Shown here in pieces: positions 1 through 11,589 of a stretch of DNA of 64,000 nt (positions within the stretch are counted from its first letter, which is position 1; each line of letters begins with the position of its first letter). Origin of the DNA: Chelydra serpentina (Eukaryota; Chordata; Testudines; Chelydridae); the NCBI GenBank assembly GCA_037349315.1, contig JBAIAC010000040.1:19052001-19116000 (forward strand). The letters run 5' to 3'. Made by a program: the position numbers and the translations under genes. A model generated the notes under the pieces. That model was not told the DNA's origin. It made no database searches and was given only the letters and a program-made list of their open reading frames with translations.

Positions 1-2698
1 GTAGAACTTGGGCTGTGCCGAACACCCTTCGCCCATTGCCAAGAGAACGTCACTCTCCAATGGGGGTCGGCACTTGCAATACGTAATGAGGCGTGGCCAG
101 TAGGGATGCAACCTGGCCTCGTTAAGATGAGGAAGGGAATCCCAGAGTACCAGAAATCAAGGAAAATCCAGAAGTTCAAGTACTTGGGAGCCATTCTCCT
201 GAATGTGCAGAGACCTTTCCGGCTGCGTCCTGCCGAATGCTTTTCTGCACTATGGATGCAGATACAGCCCTCCTGCCATAGCCGTTCTCTTAGCATAGCT
301 TTGCATCATGGCCCCTCTTCATTGTCTGCCTTTACTTTAGGGGCTGGTGCCTGCCCTGGAAACTGACGTTCTTGAGAGAGAGTCTTGATACTGTGAATAT
401 TGACTCCTCAACATGCTGACAACACTGTGAGGCAATGCATGTTTTAAAACAGCCTCATGATTACCCCTTTCCTCAGATTTCTAATGTCATGCATAACGAG
501 GCTTTCCAAATCTAATAAATTCTACGACCATCTCCACAAATCACCGGTAGGACAAAAACTTGGAACAAAAATGCAATATTTTAGCAAAACCTGCATGGTC
601 TTGGAGTGTAGTTTGGTATCTTAATAAGTCTGAAGCATCCATTTTACACAGGTATTTAACAGATGGCTTAGCATAGCAAACTAATGTTATTCATCAGTTC
701 ATACATAATGCATTTGTGACGGGAATTTCAATTTACTTTCCCCGAGTGGGAAAATTCCATTACGGAGAGAACAAGGAAACTGGGTATTTAATGAGAGACA
801 GTCGAGTTCAGATAGAACAAAATCTGTGTTCATAATCTGATTTAAGGATGGGGAGAAAGCCTTCTGGAGAATTTCTAACCTATTTAAATTGCCTGGGATT
901 GACACTTCCAGCAAATCAGAAACCCGTGGAAGCTGAAATGCCATTAGAAACACCACTACCTCCTTTAGGTGGGGGTAGTAGGGCAAGAGAAAGCGGACGT
1001 GAAATACGGGACAAGAAGAGGTTGTGGAGGAAGAGCAATGAAGGAAAGCCAGGCCTCTGTGAAAGAGCAAGTTATTAACAGCGAGCAAAAGACCAGGAAA
1101 TACACCTCAGCAGCCCAGTTGCCAGCAAAGAGTAACGCTGACATTGTATGGGCCAGCAGACACAGGGAAATCTTGCTGCCCAAGGCAATGTCTTGATGGA
1201 ATTTGAGGACTTTCCCATGGAAATTGGGGTGACTTCATGAAAAGTGCTGACGTGCGTCCGGGAGCACTGAGATTGTGTTTGAACATTGCATGCTGTCACA
1301 GGGTTGCACCATCTTCTGCCTGTGAGATCTTCCAGGGCACACCCGGCACTGCAGGAGGAACGGTCTGTCAGGAGCGCAGAGAGCAATAAGACACAGGTAC
1401 ACCATGATTTTAGAGAGAGAGGAAGAATACCTCCTATATCCACCGTGCAATATTTCTTGGTCCTCCCTAGGAACTTAAGGACTCCACACTGTTGCATCAT
1501 CTCCTGTTCGCATCAGCTTGCTTCACTGCACACTTAGAGGCAGGGCAATAAAGCATGAAGTAGGAATGGTGTGTTTTGCACAGTACAGGCTAAGAGCTGT
1601 CATGGCGAGCTCCAGACACACAGCACAGAGGCAGGGAATGTAATGTGCATGCAGACCTAGTACAGAAACTTGGTCTGTAACCAATGAGCGACCCCCACGT
1701 CCCGATGCTTGGTCACCCTTGACACAATTTCAGATGTTTCTATTTTCTAAAGCAATTAGTGCTATACCCTAGGCATCCTGGTACTTCCATCCCAGAACTG
1801 AAACTCATTAGAATATGGAACCTCCTATTATGCCATGAATATGTTATAATGATGTTAAGGGAATGCCAGGTGGAACGGGCTGGGTATGTACGCTTTTGCT
1901 TGTGCAAAGGAGAGCCAAGCAACCAAGAAAACGAATTCCTTTCAGAGAACAACATCTCTGTCGCAGAAACATAAGTACACAAAACCTGTATTACTTTCAT
2001 CCAGACTTCTGATCGTTGATTTTTTTGTGTATGGTACAAATAGTAATTGAAATTTGAAATGAATGATGTTTAACTCCTTCCAGGGTCCTTCACTTAGGTA
2101 ATTCCAGTAATTTATTGCCCAAGCTGCATGCAAAATGTAGACACTGTCTTGAGTTGTGGGGGAAAGGAAATGCACAGAACCTCACTGTGAGACTACCTCA
2201 ACAATAGCTCTTTGCAGACACGTGCTTGGACTGATTGTAAACTACTAGACATTTCATCAAATTGGGCTGACTTTAGACACGGGAATATCGCTTTAATAAG
2301 AGTTTCACAGGACTTGAACCGGTAAATGCCTTGGCCACTCATTTCCCGTTGTATTTCTAGCTGGTGTACATGCCTGGAGGGAATCCCAAGGAAGTTTTTT
2401 TTATTTTACTGGAATGATAAAGATGTTATGGCCGCGACTGTGAAGGATTTGGTCAGCGTCCCAGCACGGCGGGATGTATTACTTCATAGAAGTGTCAGCC
2501 CAGCCCTTTCAATAGGGAAAGGAGACTTGCTGAACTCTATTTACAGCACTTCGCACAGAAGGAAAGAATCAGCTGGAGATGACTGATTTTATATAAATGT
2601 GATCACCCTGAAGTACCAGAAATTGAGATTTTGAAGGCAGGAAAATGCCAGGCCAAATCCTTTGATGAAATTCCAGGGCTGAGTGTACCCCATCAAGC

Positions 2699-2878
2699 GG
2701 GGGAGGGATAGCTCAGTGGTTTGAGCATTGGCCTGCTAAACCCAGGGTTGTGAGTTCAATCCTTGAGGGGGCCATTTAGGGATCTGGGGCAAAAATTGGG
2801 GATTGGTCCTGCTTTGAGCAGGGGGTTGGACTAGATGACCTCCTAAGGTCCCTTCCAACCCTGATATTCTATGATTCT
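2699..2878 (+). repeat. tRNA-derived SINE with CR1-like tail (turtle Pol III SINE type)
   Basis: The 5' part has Pol III internal promoter boxes: an A-box-like stretch, TAGCTCAGTGG, near 2709 and a B-box-like stretch, GAGTTCAATCC, near 2752. The 3' part (from about 2815) reads like the 3' end of CR1, including GGGTTGGACTAGATGACCTC and the terminal ATTCTATGATTCT. A tRNA head fused to a LINE tail is the known design of turtle SINEs, which borrow CR1 reverse transcriptase. A second copy in opposite orientation is at 21323-21500. This family is the strongest pointer to a turtle genome. Confidence 0.85.
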
Positions 2879-3304
2879 AAGACTGCAGCAGTGATGCCAC
2901 AACCAAAAACTGGCAAACCATCTGGTCCCCCTACTTGAAATGCCTCCTCAAAACACACCTCTGCAGTGATGCCCACTAGAAATGCACCAATCAATGATGG
3001 CTCCAGGGGGCAGATAGGGAAAACTGAGAGTTATTATTGGTTTTACAGTAGGACTTGGTGCCCAATCAAGGATCAGAGCTGCAAAGACACTCACTGCCCC
3101 AGAGAGCTGTGAATCTAGGTGTGAGACAAGACGCAAGGCATAAATAAAACAGCAAAAGGGATGTGTGGACGGGAAGAAGATGGCTTTGTGCCACAAACAC
3201 CTCTCTCTGCTCAGTTGCTTTTTAAATAAAAACTATAGTTCAAAAATGCAAATATGTATCGAAATGTTATCCCTCTTCCCCACCCTCCGTCTCTCACTTG
3301 CCTT

Positions 3305-3440
3305 CTTACATTGCAGTCTCCTTGGGGTATGGACTGTGTCTTCCTAGGTCTTAGTATAAAGAGACCTGGATCCCGATTGGGATCTCTAGGCACCATTGCA
3401 TTGTGTCTCACAAAATTAACAGTAATGTGGTGCCCCAAAA
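3305..3440 (+). repeat. Old L3/MIR-like SINE tail fragment
   Basis: The wording CTCCTTGGGGTATGGACTGT, followed by TAGGTCTTAGTATAA and a run about rounding up to neighbouring values, matches the conserved tail shared by L3/CR1-type LINEs and MIR-like SINEs of amniotes. It is heavily diverged and no target duplication is visible, so the exact ends are uncertain. Confidence 0.4.
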
Positions 3441-4597
3441 GGGAAAAGCGATGAAGGCTTTTTGATTTCTACGGGGAGAAAGCTAAGCGGGTGATGCATT
3501 TGTAGCAGCTCTATTATTGAAACCTGTCACCATGCAAGGCACTGGATTTAGCCGTATGAAGTGGAAATCCATCAACTTCATGAAAGAACCTGACAACATT
3601 CTGGATACCTTTGGATTTGCTATGGCTTTGAGTGGTAGGAGTCCAACCTTGTGTTCGCAAGTAGGAGAGGAGGTTTTTTTTTTCAGGTTGAAGGAGCTAG
3701 ATATAGGAGGAAAGGGATGTAATTAAGTAAATGAAAATGTAGAATGAATATCAGGACCGTGAGTCCCCTCTGAGTGTGGAAATGGTGGTGGAATCTCAGC
3801 GCCTGGGACGCTGAAAACAAGACTGAACATGGCACTGAAGCATTCCGAATTCTGGCGGAAGGAGCAGTCCTCCAGCAAGGGGGTGAACTGAATAAACTGA
3901 TAGGTGAGTTTCATCATTAATTTCCTTTGCATCTCACAGGCAGTTTAAATCCAGGCCTCCAGAGTTTATGAATTACTGGGACACCCAGTTGCTGTGACCT
4001 GTCAAGCCATTTGCATCCCTCAGATTCATTCTGAAAGCTCAGGGGTCTATTCAATCAACACGTCTCTGGCATAGGCAGAGCTTAATGGTTTGACGTGGTA
4101 TTTCTAGGGGCCCAGTAGACATGATCAAGAAAATTCCAGAGTGTGTGGATACTCTTCTGAGTGCATTTCACACGCTATGCAAATATCACATGGACTTGAT
4201 CCCGTGGGAAGACAAGAAGCTGCTATGAATATCATAATGTAGGATTGGTGCCATGAGTGCTCCCATACAGTGGAGTAACACTGACTGACAACGCACTGCC
4301 TTTTCATCTCACTATGTTGCAGCGTGTTCGAAATCACTCTGTTGCTAGTTATGTAAAAAGAACCAGAGACTTTAATGGGAGGGAACAACAAATGACATTC
4401 AATTTCCTCTGAAGATTAGGTCCCAAGGAAGCAAATTACCTATTTCTGCCTTCAATCACTTTTCCAAGTATGTCTCAATCACCCAGGGTTATTGAGCAAA
4501 ATGAACTGAAAAGCTGTAGTCCCGATACTTTATAATTCTCCTTTTTGTGTTAAAAGAAGAAAAAAATGAAAAAAAAATTGCATTTTGAAAAAATCAG

Positions 4598-5375
4598 GAT
4601 AAGAACATAACAGAGGCCGTACTGGCTCAGACCAAAGGTCCATCCAGCCCAGTATCCTGTCCACCAACAGTGGCCAATGCCAGGTGACCCGGAGTGAGTG
4701 GACCTAACAGGTAATGATCAAGTGATCTCTCTCCTGCCATCCATCACCCCCCTCTGACAAACAGAGGCTAAGGACACCATTTCTTACCCATTCTGGCTAA
4801 TAGCCATTAATGGACTTAACCTCCATGAATTTATCCAGTTCTCTTTTAAACCCTGTTATAGTCCTAGCCTTCACAGCCTCCTCAGGCAAGGAGTTCCACA
4901 GGTTGACTGTGCGCTGTGTGAAGAAGAACTTCCTTTTATTTGTTTTAAACCTGCTGCCCACTAATTTCATTGGGTGGCCCCTAGTTCTTTTATTATGAGA
5001 ACAAGTAAATAACTTTTCCTTATTCACTTCCTCCACACCACTCATAATTTTATATACCTCTATCATATCCCCTCTTAGTCTCCTCTTTTCCAAGCTAAAA
5101 AGTCCTAGCCTCTTTAATCTCTCCTCATATGGGACCCGTTCCAGACCCCTAATCATTTTAGTTGCCCTTCTCTGAACCTTTTCTAATGCCAGTATATCCT
5201 TTTTGAGATGAGGAGACCACAATTGTACGCAGTATTCAAGATGTGGGCGCACTATGGATTTGTATAGGGGCAGTAAGATATTCTCCGTCTTATTCTCTAT
5301 CCCTTTTTTAATGATCCCTAACATCCCGTTTGCTTTTTTGACTGCCGCTGCACACTGCATGGACATCTTTAGCTG
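4598..5375 (-). pseudogene. CR1 LINE 3' fragment (end of ORF2 plus 3' UTR)
   Basis: On the minus strand an open stretch of 189 codons (5366-4797) is the C-terminal tail of a CR1 reverse transcriptase ORF. It contains the typical words [30 protein letters not shown] and a final FKRELDKFM. The usual CR1 3' UTR follows down to about 4598. The copy is 5'-truncated: endonuclease and most of the RT are absent, as is normal for CR1. It looks moderately young because the frame is still open. It cannot mobilise itself and has no host role that I can see. Confidence 0.85.
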
Positions 5376-7103
5376 TTGTTTGTCTTTCTTTAGCTGTTAT
5401 AAAAACATTGGCTCCTGGCACATGAGTTCTCATGCATTAAACATTGTGGTGTTACGTCGGTACTTGAAAGAGGAAATGCCAGAGGAAGCCTATATGTAGC
5501 AGGAAAAACAAGGGTGAAGTTCAGGAAGTGGTGTTCTTATTTCTGAAGCAGTGTTGAAGCAAGTTCTCTGCATGACACTAGGTTAACACTGATACAGGAG
5601 CTACCATCTTTTGGAGGAGATTCAGATTGCTGCTGCCATAGGAAATCCCATGCTATTTTTTACTATAATGTTTGTGTTAACTGGTCTGAATAGGACCATG
5701 ACTGTACGTTTAATACATTCTGCCCTTCTACAGTTTCATCTGTGGTGTGAATAGGGACGTTATTTTTCTTCCCTTCCTTTCCTACGCTCTTGGGTGATGG
5801 TATCATTCATTGTTCCTAGCTCCTGTGGTTCTGCCCAGAATATCACATTTGTAGATGTGTTTTCATGAGACAGGTGCTAGGTTCCAACTGGATTGGCGGA
5901 AGGAGAGTGGGATCAAACACAGGTCCACAGTAGATTCCACTTCGCTGCAGAAGACAAGTATGGTCATGCCAAACTCCACTTCTTGACAGCTGAACTAAAA
6001 CATATGTGTGGACAGAGACGATGGGCTTTTCGGAAGCTCTCAGCATTGAATTAACTCTGCTGACATTGAAGTCAGCAGTAAAACTCCTACTGACTTCAAA
6101 GGAAGCAGAGGTAAGTCAATGATAACCCCCTTTGAAATCTAAGCTGGAGTGTGCTACTGACTGAACATGGCATTAGTATTTCAAAAAACATTTCCAGAAG
6201 AATCAGCCAATGTTAATGTCAAATGGTAGGATGAGCCAAGGCTGAAAAGGCAGCAATGGGCAGGAAGGTGCATGCGGCAGGAGACAATCTCTTTAGACGC
6301 AAAATAAGCAAAGAAACAAAAGGAAAAAAGAAAGAAAGAAAACCCAAACATAAAAGGTGACAGGGAAGCTGGACTTTACCCTTACTGTACTGGGAGCTGA
6401 TCAGACACCCTGCACTGAACTGCAATTGTCTTTTGAAAGATTTTAGAATGACATTATGTCTTCCAGATGTCTGTAGCACATTTAAGATCATTGTGGATTT
6501 AATAGCTGAGCAATAAAAATCAAGAGCAAATTAGCATTTGTAAATGTGATCTTTCATGTGTATTTGCAAATGCAATTTACACTACATGAAAAGCCCATTT
6601 GCATACTCCAAATCATGAATTGCTCTAATCACAAATTACATGTAATTCACATAATTTTGCAAATTAATGATCCCAGCTCTACCTTACTACACAACTGCAG
6701 AGACAGAGAGTAGAATTTCAATATGAGGCTCTTGCTTCAACACTCAGCAAGATGGGGATTTATTTTAAGGATTTCCATTCATGAAGGGAATTGAATGACA
6801 CCTGAAGCAAGCGGTACCGCCGAGAGAGAGTAGCATTGCACATGTTATTCTGAAGTCTTATTTCACGGCACTATAACCAATAGAAAGGAGCCGTTTTTAG
6901 TGTAAAATAGAAACTGAATGCCTCAAGAGCCACATACATTTTAAAAGGCCGAGTTACAACGTATTCAGTGGGTGAAAACGTTCTGGGAGTAAAATGTAAA
7001 TGCATGTTGCTGTGCAACAAAGGGGAAAGACCCATTGGTGAAATGACGTCCGCCTGTCCGTGCGATCTGATGTGTAATTATGGTCTTCCTCAATTCTTCA
7101 CAG

Positions 7104-7217
7104 TGGGAAGACAGCAAAGCCCAATGTGCAGAGGCCCAGAAGTCCCAGACAGTGATGGCTCTGGAGTTGGAGAACCTACACGTGGAGCTGGAGACGATCA
7201 GCAGGAACAAGAACCTG
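7104..7217 (+). CDS. MYO18B exon: coiled-coil tail, 38 codons
   Basis: This is the first recognisable exon of an unconventional class-XVIII myosin gene. The acceptor is a pyrimidine-rich tract ending TTCTTCACAG and the donor is GTACGTG; both junctions fall between codons. It encodes 38 residues beginning WEDSKAQCAEAQ and ending ISRNKNL, with leucines and charged residues spaced as in a dimeric myosin rod. Joined to the next exon it reads [10 protein letters not shown], which matches the MYO18 tail order. Class XVIII myosins are poor ATPases with an atypical motor. MYO18B is a striated-muscle sarcomere protein, also found in the nucleus. The motor exons lie left of the window. The paralogue MYO18A is the main alternative, judged less likely from the downstream exons. 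Confidence 0.85.
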
Positions 7218-7721
7218 GTACGTGCCCTGAATAACAGATATTATTGAAACTGCTTATTACCCACCCAGGGCACTATGGTGCTTTGTGGATAGTTTTACAT
7301 GTTTTGTGGACTTTATTATTTAGACTCTGAGAGCCTCAGGGCTGGGACTTGCCAATGTCGTTTGCTTGTAAATTACTTTAAATTGTCCAGCCTTTGAGGG
7401 GGACCCAGCCCAGGGGCCTTTACCGTCTCCAGGGACATGTAAAAGTGGCACAAAATATCCAGAACACACAACATACCCTAAGCTGTCTGCAGAGATGTGG
7501 TGAACACCAATAAAGCCTTGTGTGCCGGCTCCCTGCCAACATTAGAAGCACACAGACTTTCAACGTTTGAGTGGAAATGGAAAAGGCCTTTCGTGAAGTG
7601 CCACCACTGAATGCAGCTCACCTGCAAGGCAGAGAATTACAGCACTAAAAACCCACCACTACCACCGGCAGTACTTGGAACCTGTCGGCACCCTATTGTA
7701 ATCCCTGTTTGTCCTCCACAG
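7218..7721 (+). other. MYO18B intron, 504 bp
   Basis: A short intron between two phase-0 exons, with GT at 7218-7219 and AG at 7720-7721. It contains no recognisable repeat or gene. Confidence 0.8.
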
Positions 7722-7838
7722 GTTGAGGAGCAGCTATATCAGCTGCAGCACGAGAAAGCTGATCTCCTGAAACGCATTGATGAGGACCAGGAGGATCTGA
7801 ACGAACTTATGACAAAGCACAAGGCTCTGATTGCACAG
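7722..7838 (+). CDS. MYO18B exon: coiled-coil tail, 39 codons
   Basis: Acceptor TGTTTGTCCTCCACAG and donor GTAAAGA bound an exon of exactly 39 codons in phase 0. The product starts [16 protein letters not shown] and ends KHKALIAQ. The segment [11 protein letters not shown] is a strongly conserved word of the class-XVIII myosin tail. Heptad hydrophobics (L, L, L, I, L, L) run through the exon, so it continues the parallel coiled coil that dimerises the protein. It is in frame with the exons on both sides (ISRNKNL before, SAVDITQ after). There are no stops or odd residues. Confidence 0.9.
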
Positions 7839-9081
7839 GTAAAGAGTGTGACGAGGAGGAAATGTATGTGCATAAATACACACAGGCACCTCGGGTGAAA
7901 AAGGGATTGCTAGAAAGCTATCCAGAGGGCGTCATGGCTTCACACCACGAGGGAGGGTTAGAAAGATAACATGTAACCTGTTGGAATCGCATAGACATAT
8001 TACTAATACTTTTCAAACCGTTAATTCTAATCATTCCAATGAGCAGTGTGAACATGCATACCCAGACACACACGCACACAGAGAGTCATTCCAATATGGT
8101 TTGCGCCAGCTAGTTTATTACTCTCCTGAAATCATGGTTTTTAATAGAAATGGCAGCTAGGGCTCCTTTATCAAGTGTTAAACCTTGGGTGTCCATGCAA
8201 GTAATCAAAGGAGCACCTCAAATCCACCCATAAAAGTTGCTGCTTAGAAGAACAAACTGGCTCGGAATTTGTTGGTCATGAAATTATTACTTTTTCCCCA
8301 TGAAAAATGTCAACAAAAATGAAAAAATTCAGGTTTCCATTGAAAACCTCAACACTGATGTTTTTTCTCCAGTTTTCAGTAGCCAAACTGCAAAGTTGTT
8401 TAAAACTGAAAAGGTTGTTTTCCATTTTCATGGGAAATTGTGAGATTTTCACTGAAAAATGTTCTTTGAAACTTTTTTTCTGCATTTTTTTTTAAATGGA
8501 AATTTTTCCAAGAAAAATGTTGACAAGTTGTGTTTGGAGGTCCTTTGTGGGGTCCTCAGCTTTGGCCAGAGGAGAGGTTGGAAGAAGACATTGATGTATT
8601 GAGGGTCCTGGCTATGTGCCAGGAGTCTGTATGGCTTTTATTTGAATAGCTTAAACATATTATGACAGCACCAGAGATCTGACCTGTTTCAGTGTAGAAA
8701 AGATCAAAGACTTCAAAGGTATAGAAGGGACCCCATTTGGCCAGAGGTCCAGTATTTTCCAGAATTTCCTGGACTGTGAAAGGTCCATAGTAGCTTTGCG
8801 AGAGGAACAAGTCTAAGGACTTGCAGAATCAGCATTTGGAGATGACCCTGATGATGTCATAGCTGATCAGCTCTGCAAAGAATTGTCCCCAGAAACTGAG
8901 AAATCGGGTGAGGTCAGTAGATTTATGCTTGCTTCATTCAGGACAGGAGCAGCTTCCAATTCAGATATACTAGAAATTGCCTTTCCCTTGCCAGTCTTCA
9001 AAACAGAACTTCCTTGTGCGTTTCCAGTTCTGCTCCAAGTTCTTTGTTTTGTTGCTATTGCTGGGGTTTCTGTTTTCACAG
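7839..9081 (+). other. MYO18B intron, 1243 bp, with an AT-rich repeat-like block
   Basis: GT donor at 7839 and AG at 9080-9081. Positions 8276-8530 are an unusually T/A-rich block with many near-palindromic words (AAAATT, TTTTCC, GGAAAA) and open frames on both strands. It resembles a decayed interspersed repeat that I cannot name. No gene is seen. Confidence 0.7.
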
Positions 9082-9165
9082 TCTGCAGTGGACATTACTC
9101 AGATTCGAGAGCTACAGACGCAGCTGGAGGAAGTGAAGAAAGAGAAACAAAGTCTTCAAGAGAAA
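9082..9165 (+). CDS. MYO18B exon: coiled-coil tail, 28 codons
   Basis: The acceptor TGTTTTCACAG and the strong donor GTAAGT enclose 28 codons in phase 0, giving SAVDITQIRELQTQL and so on to QSLQEK. Residues fit the heptad pattern of the myosin rod. The exon begins with the family's Ser-Ala-x-Asp-Ile step, which follows the KALIAQ end of the previous exon in MYO18 proteins. It joins the next exon as LQEK-LQMAQTR. It is short, as is usual for rod exons of this gene. Confidence 0.88.
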
Positions 9166-9340
9166 GTAAGTCCTCCCCCTTCCCCTTAAGGCTCGAAATA
9201 TCTGGCAATAAGGTACATCTGCCCAGTTACTAACTCAGACCTGGAGCAGACAGGCAATGAAGGGCTTCAAGAATCACTCTGTCCTTTGGCATCTCATTGC
9301 TAACCCCTTTATTGCCTGCAGATCACAGGACTTAGTGAGA

Positions 9341-9381
9341 ATCAGAGGGGTAGCCGGGTTAGTCTGTAGCCACAAAAATTC
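9341..9381 (+). repeat. Truncated copy of a short retroposed repeat family
   Basis: The words ATCAGAGGGGTAGCCGGGTT and AGTCTGTAGCC, followed by a short A run, match the 5' part of the longer copies at 9468, 15626 and 39000. It stops after about 40 bases. AGTGAGA occurs on both sides (9334-9340 and 9382-9388) and could be its target duplication. Confidence 0.55.
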
Positions 9382-9467
9382 AGTGAGATACTCAGATCCC
9401 CTGGAATACTCCCATACAGAGGCATGTATAAGACTCCACTGAAGTTCTGAGTGTCAGTCCTGAAATA

Positions 9468-9607
9468 TCAGAGGGGTAGCCGTGTTAGTCTGGATCTGTA
9501 GAAGCGACAAAGGGTCCTGTGGCACCTTATAGACTAACAGAGGTATTGAAGCATAAGCTTTCGTGGGTGAATACCCACTTCTTCGGATGCAAGCAGTGGA
9601 CATAATA
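9468..9607 (+). repeat. Short retroposed repeat, full copy with target duplication
   Basis: The copy runs from ATCAGAGGGGTAGCCGTG to GCAAGCAGTGGA plus a few bases. It is flanked by CAGTCCTGAAATA at 9455-9467 and again at 9608-9620, an 11-13 bp target-site duplication. Internally it has two inverted repeats: TGTTAGTCT with AGACTAACA, and GTGGGT with ACCCAC around a 4-base loop (9563-9578). It has no coding capacity. The family is widespread in turtles and crocodilians; I do not know its formal name. Confidence 0.7.
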
Positions 9608-10574
9608 CAGTCCTGAAATACAGGCTCTTTGGTGAGCTCATGTCCTTGGGTTGAAGTCACATGAAATGTTTACCTGCTTATTGTCAGGAAATATCTCCTC
9701 TATACAATACCACGGTCCCGCTCCTCTTCCTAACACACTGGCTACATCTGTAAGAGCAATAAAACAAGCACAAATGTAAACACCTCCTTTTAGCTGTTGT
9801 AAACACTGCTTGGTATTGACTTTCCTCAGGGCCAAGCCGGGAAACTGGGTCAAACTGCATGTTCAGGAAATCTGTGGAAACCTGCAGGTGAACTTTCCTT
9901 GGGACTGGGGAAAATTCACACTTCAAAGGTTCTTTGAGAGCTGGAGAATTTACGGCTCATTCTCTTTGCTGTTGCAGTTTCTTGAATTGTGATGTTCTCT
10001 GTGCAAGACCGCAAGCCAGCCTCGTGCTGTGCACCACACCAGGAACGGAGGGAATCTACCTCCTTCCACAACCTGAGTTGGGGACTGTTCTGCCTTGTTC
10101 ATGGCACCATGCCTCCAGGCCTGTAGAGCGTGTCTTTAATATCGCCATTGACTGAGTGCTTTGCTATCCCAGGCATCAGGAGTCGGATTCACTCTCTGTA
10201 AGACAGAGTGGAGGGTTTGACAGACAGTTTGGAGAAAATAAGAAATATTTCCCCTGTCTGGGCCAAAAATAAATTTTGAACCAAACGTTTACTGAGGCTT
10301 GAAAAGGGCTGGTTAATTTCCCCCCTCGTTTTTTCTGAGCCTTGGTCTAATCTTCTTTCCAAGGCTGCCTCTAGAGTTCCAGGTGCCAGCCAAAATCCCC
10401 CCCTGGGACAAAGTGCACAATTTCACACCTGTACCATCCTCGAAAGATTTGAGAGGGAAAAAACCCACCCAGCTGAGTGAAAATTTGCCAACATTTTTCT
10501 GTTTGTAAACCCACAGAATGTCATAAATTGTTTGCACACTCTTCACACAAACAATACCACAGGAAGCTTGGGAG

Positions 10575-10723
10575 TATGGCTGCCACCCCCGAGGTACAAA
10601 AAAAGCGGGACATGGGGGATAATCCCGAGCCCATAAAACTGGACAGCTGGCAGTGTAGTGAGCACCCTTACAGATTTCAAAAAAGTGATGTTCCTGGGAA
10701 AACCTGGACAGGTGCCAACCCTA
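10575..10723. mobile_element. hAT-type MITE, 149 bp
   Basis: Terminal inverted repeats TATGGCTGCCACC and GGTGCCAACCCTA match with three differences. The element is flanked by CTTGGGAG (10567-10574) and CTTGGGCG (10724-10731), an 8-bp duplication with one mismatch. An 8-bp duplication is the hAT signature. The interior is non-coding. Confidence 0.6.
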
Positions 10724-10991
10724 CTTGGGCGGCAGCATCTTTCTTCTGTACAGCACGGCACCTAAACGCAGCCATTGCATTTCCAGTGTGCTTTGAGAAG
10801 GGACTGTTGAAATCTCTCTACTCCCAGTGGATTTGGTGCAGCCATGTGCAGGGTAGACAGCAGCGCAGAGCGGAATTAACAAAAGAGGGCCGAAAGGGGC
10901 CGAGGCGCATTTGAGCTGGTTCTGACCTATCAAACCAAAAGCCTGACGAATCATGAACCCTGCCTTTCCCCCGCCCTCTTCTCTGAAATAG

Positions 10992-11129
10992 CTGCAGATG
11001 GCTCAGACCCGGATTGCTTACGTGGAGCAGTCGATGGTCGAACGCGCAATCGTCAGTCGACAGGAAGCGCTGATCTGCGATCTGGAGAACAAGCTGGAGT
11101 TTCAGAGTGTGCAGATCAAGCGGTTTGAG
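10992..11129 (+). CDS. MYO18B exon: coiled-coil tail, 46 codons
   Basis: Following a long pyrimidine tract ending CTCTGAAATAG, the exon encodes 46 residues in phase 0 and stops at GTACGACG. It starts LQMAQTRIAYVEQSM and contains ERAIVSRQEALICDLENK, then EFQSVQIKRFE. The SRQEA-x-ICDLENK and QIKRFE words are diagnostic of MYO18B rather than MYO18A, whose equivalent reads differently around the KRLE position. The exon joins cleanly to MLVLRLRDS in the next one. The segment is part of the rod; its regularly spaced charged residues are typical of interhelical salt bridges. There is no frameshift. Confidence 0.92.
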
Positions 11130-11589
11130 GTACGACGTGTTTCTGAGCCTCTTGTTTGCCTCTAACACACAAAGGGAAAATCCCCATGGGAAAAAAGTGG
11201 TTGTCTGTGGGACAGGTATGTGCACTGGCAGTGCCGTCTCCCATCCCTCTCCTGCAATGTCAACCATCCTATCCTGGTGATAGATTGGCCTGCATCATGT
11301 TATGCTCCAAAGCAATGCAACTACTTCTGGTGTGGAGGGAAGAGGCCGAGTGGCTCACAGCAGAGTGCAAAACAGTGGGGCGAGAGGCTCTGGAAACCAA
11401 AGCAGACTCCTAGCCTTATGAAAGTTGCCCTGGGATCTTTCCTACCCAGGGCAGAGAGCAGCTCGTGTGGTCACATCTGTAATGCCCCCAAAGCATGCAA
11501 CTCTCTGCATTGGCCTTGAAAGGGTGAGAGGCTGAGTTAGCTCAGGCCTTCGCTTTTGGAATCTGTGGCTCTGACCAGTCTGTGTATTT

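Larger units (their letters stand above)
1..7103 (+). other. Partial intron of MYO18B upstream of the first visible exon
   Basis: No exon is visible here; the short open frames have no protein-like composition and are not joined to credible splice sites. It is assigned to an intron because the first recognisable exon, at 7104, begins in the middle of the coiled-coil tail. It carries a tRNA-derived SINE (about 2699-2878), an L3/MIR-like tail fragment (about 3305-3440) and an antisense CR1 copy (about 4598-5375). I recognise nothing in 1-2690, 3450-4590 or 5400-7100 beyond AT-rich unique-looking sequence. Confidence 0.7.
9166..10991 (+). other. MYO18B intron, 1826 bp, with several small insertions
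   Basis: GT at 9166 and AG at 10990-10991. It holds two copies of a short retroposed family (about 9341-9381 and 9468-9607) and a 149-bp hAT-type MITE (10575-10723). Nothing is recognised in 9620-10560. Confidence 0.75.

Noticed and set aside
10477..10914. 145-codon + strand open frame
   Set aside because: It covers a hAT MITE and intron sequence between two MYO18B exons and overlaps no splice-compatible reading.
11080..11130. Apparent extra T causing a frameshift in the LENKLEFQ exon
   Set aside because: On recheck of both strands the run has three Ts and the exon is exactly 138 bases, so the frame is intact.
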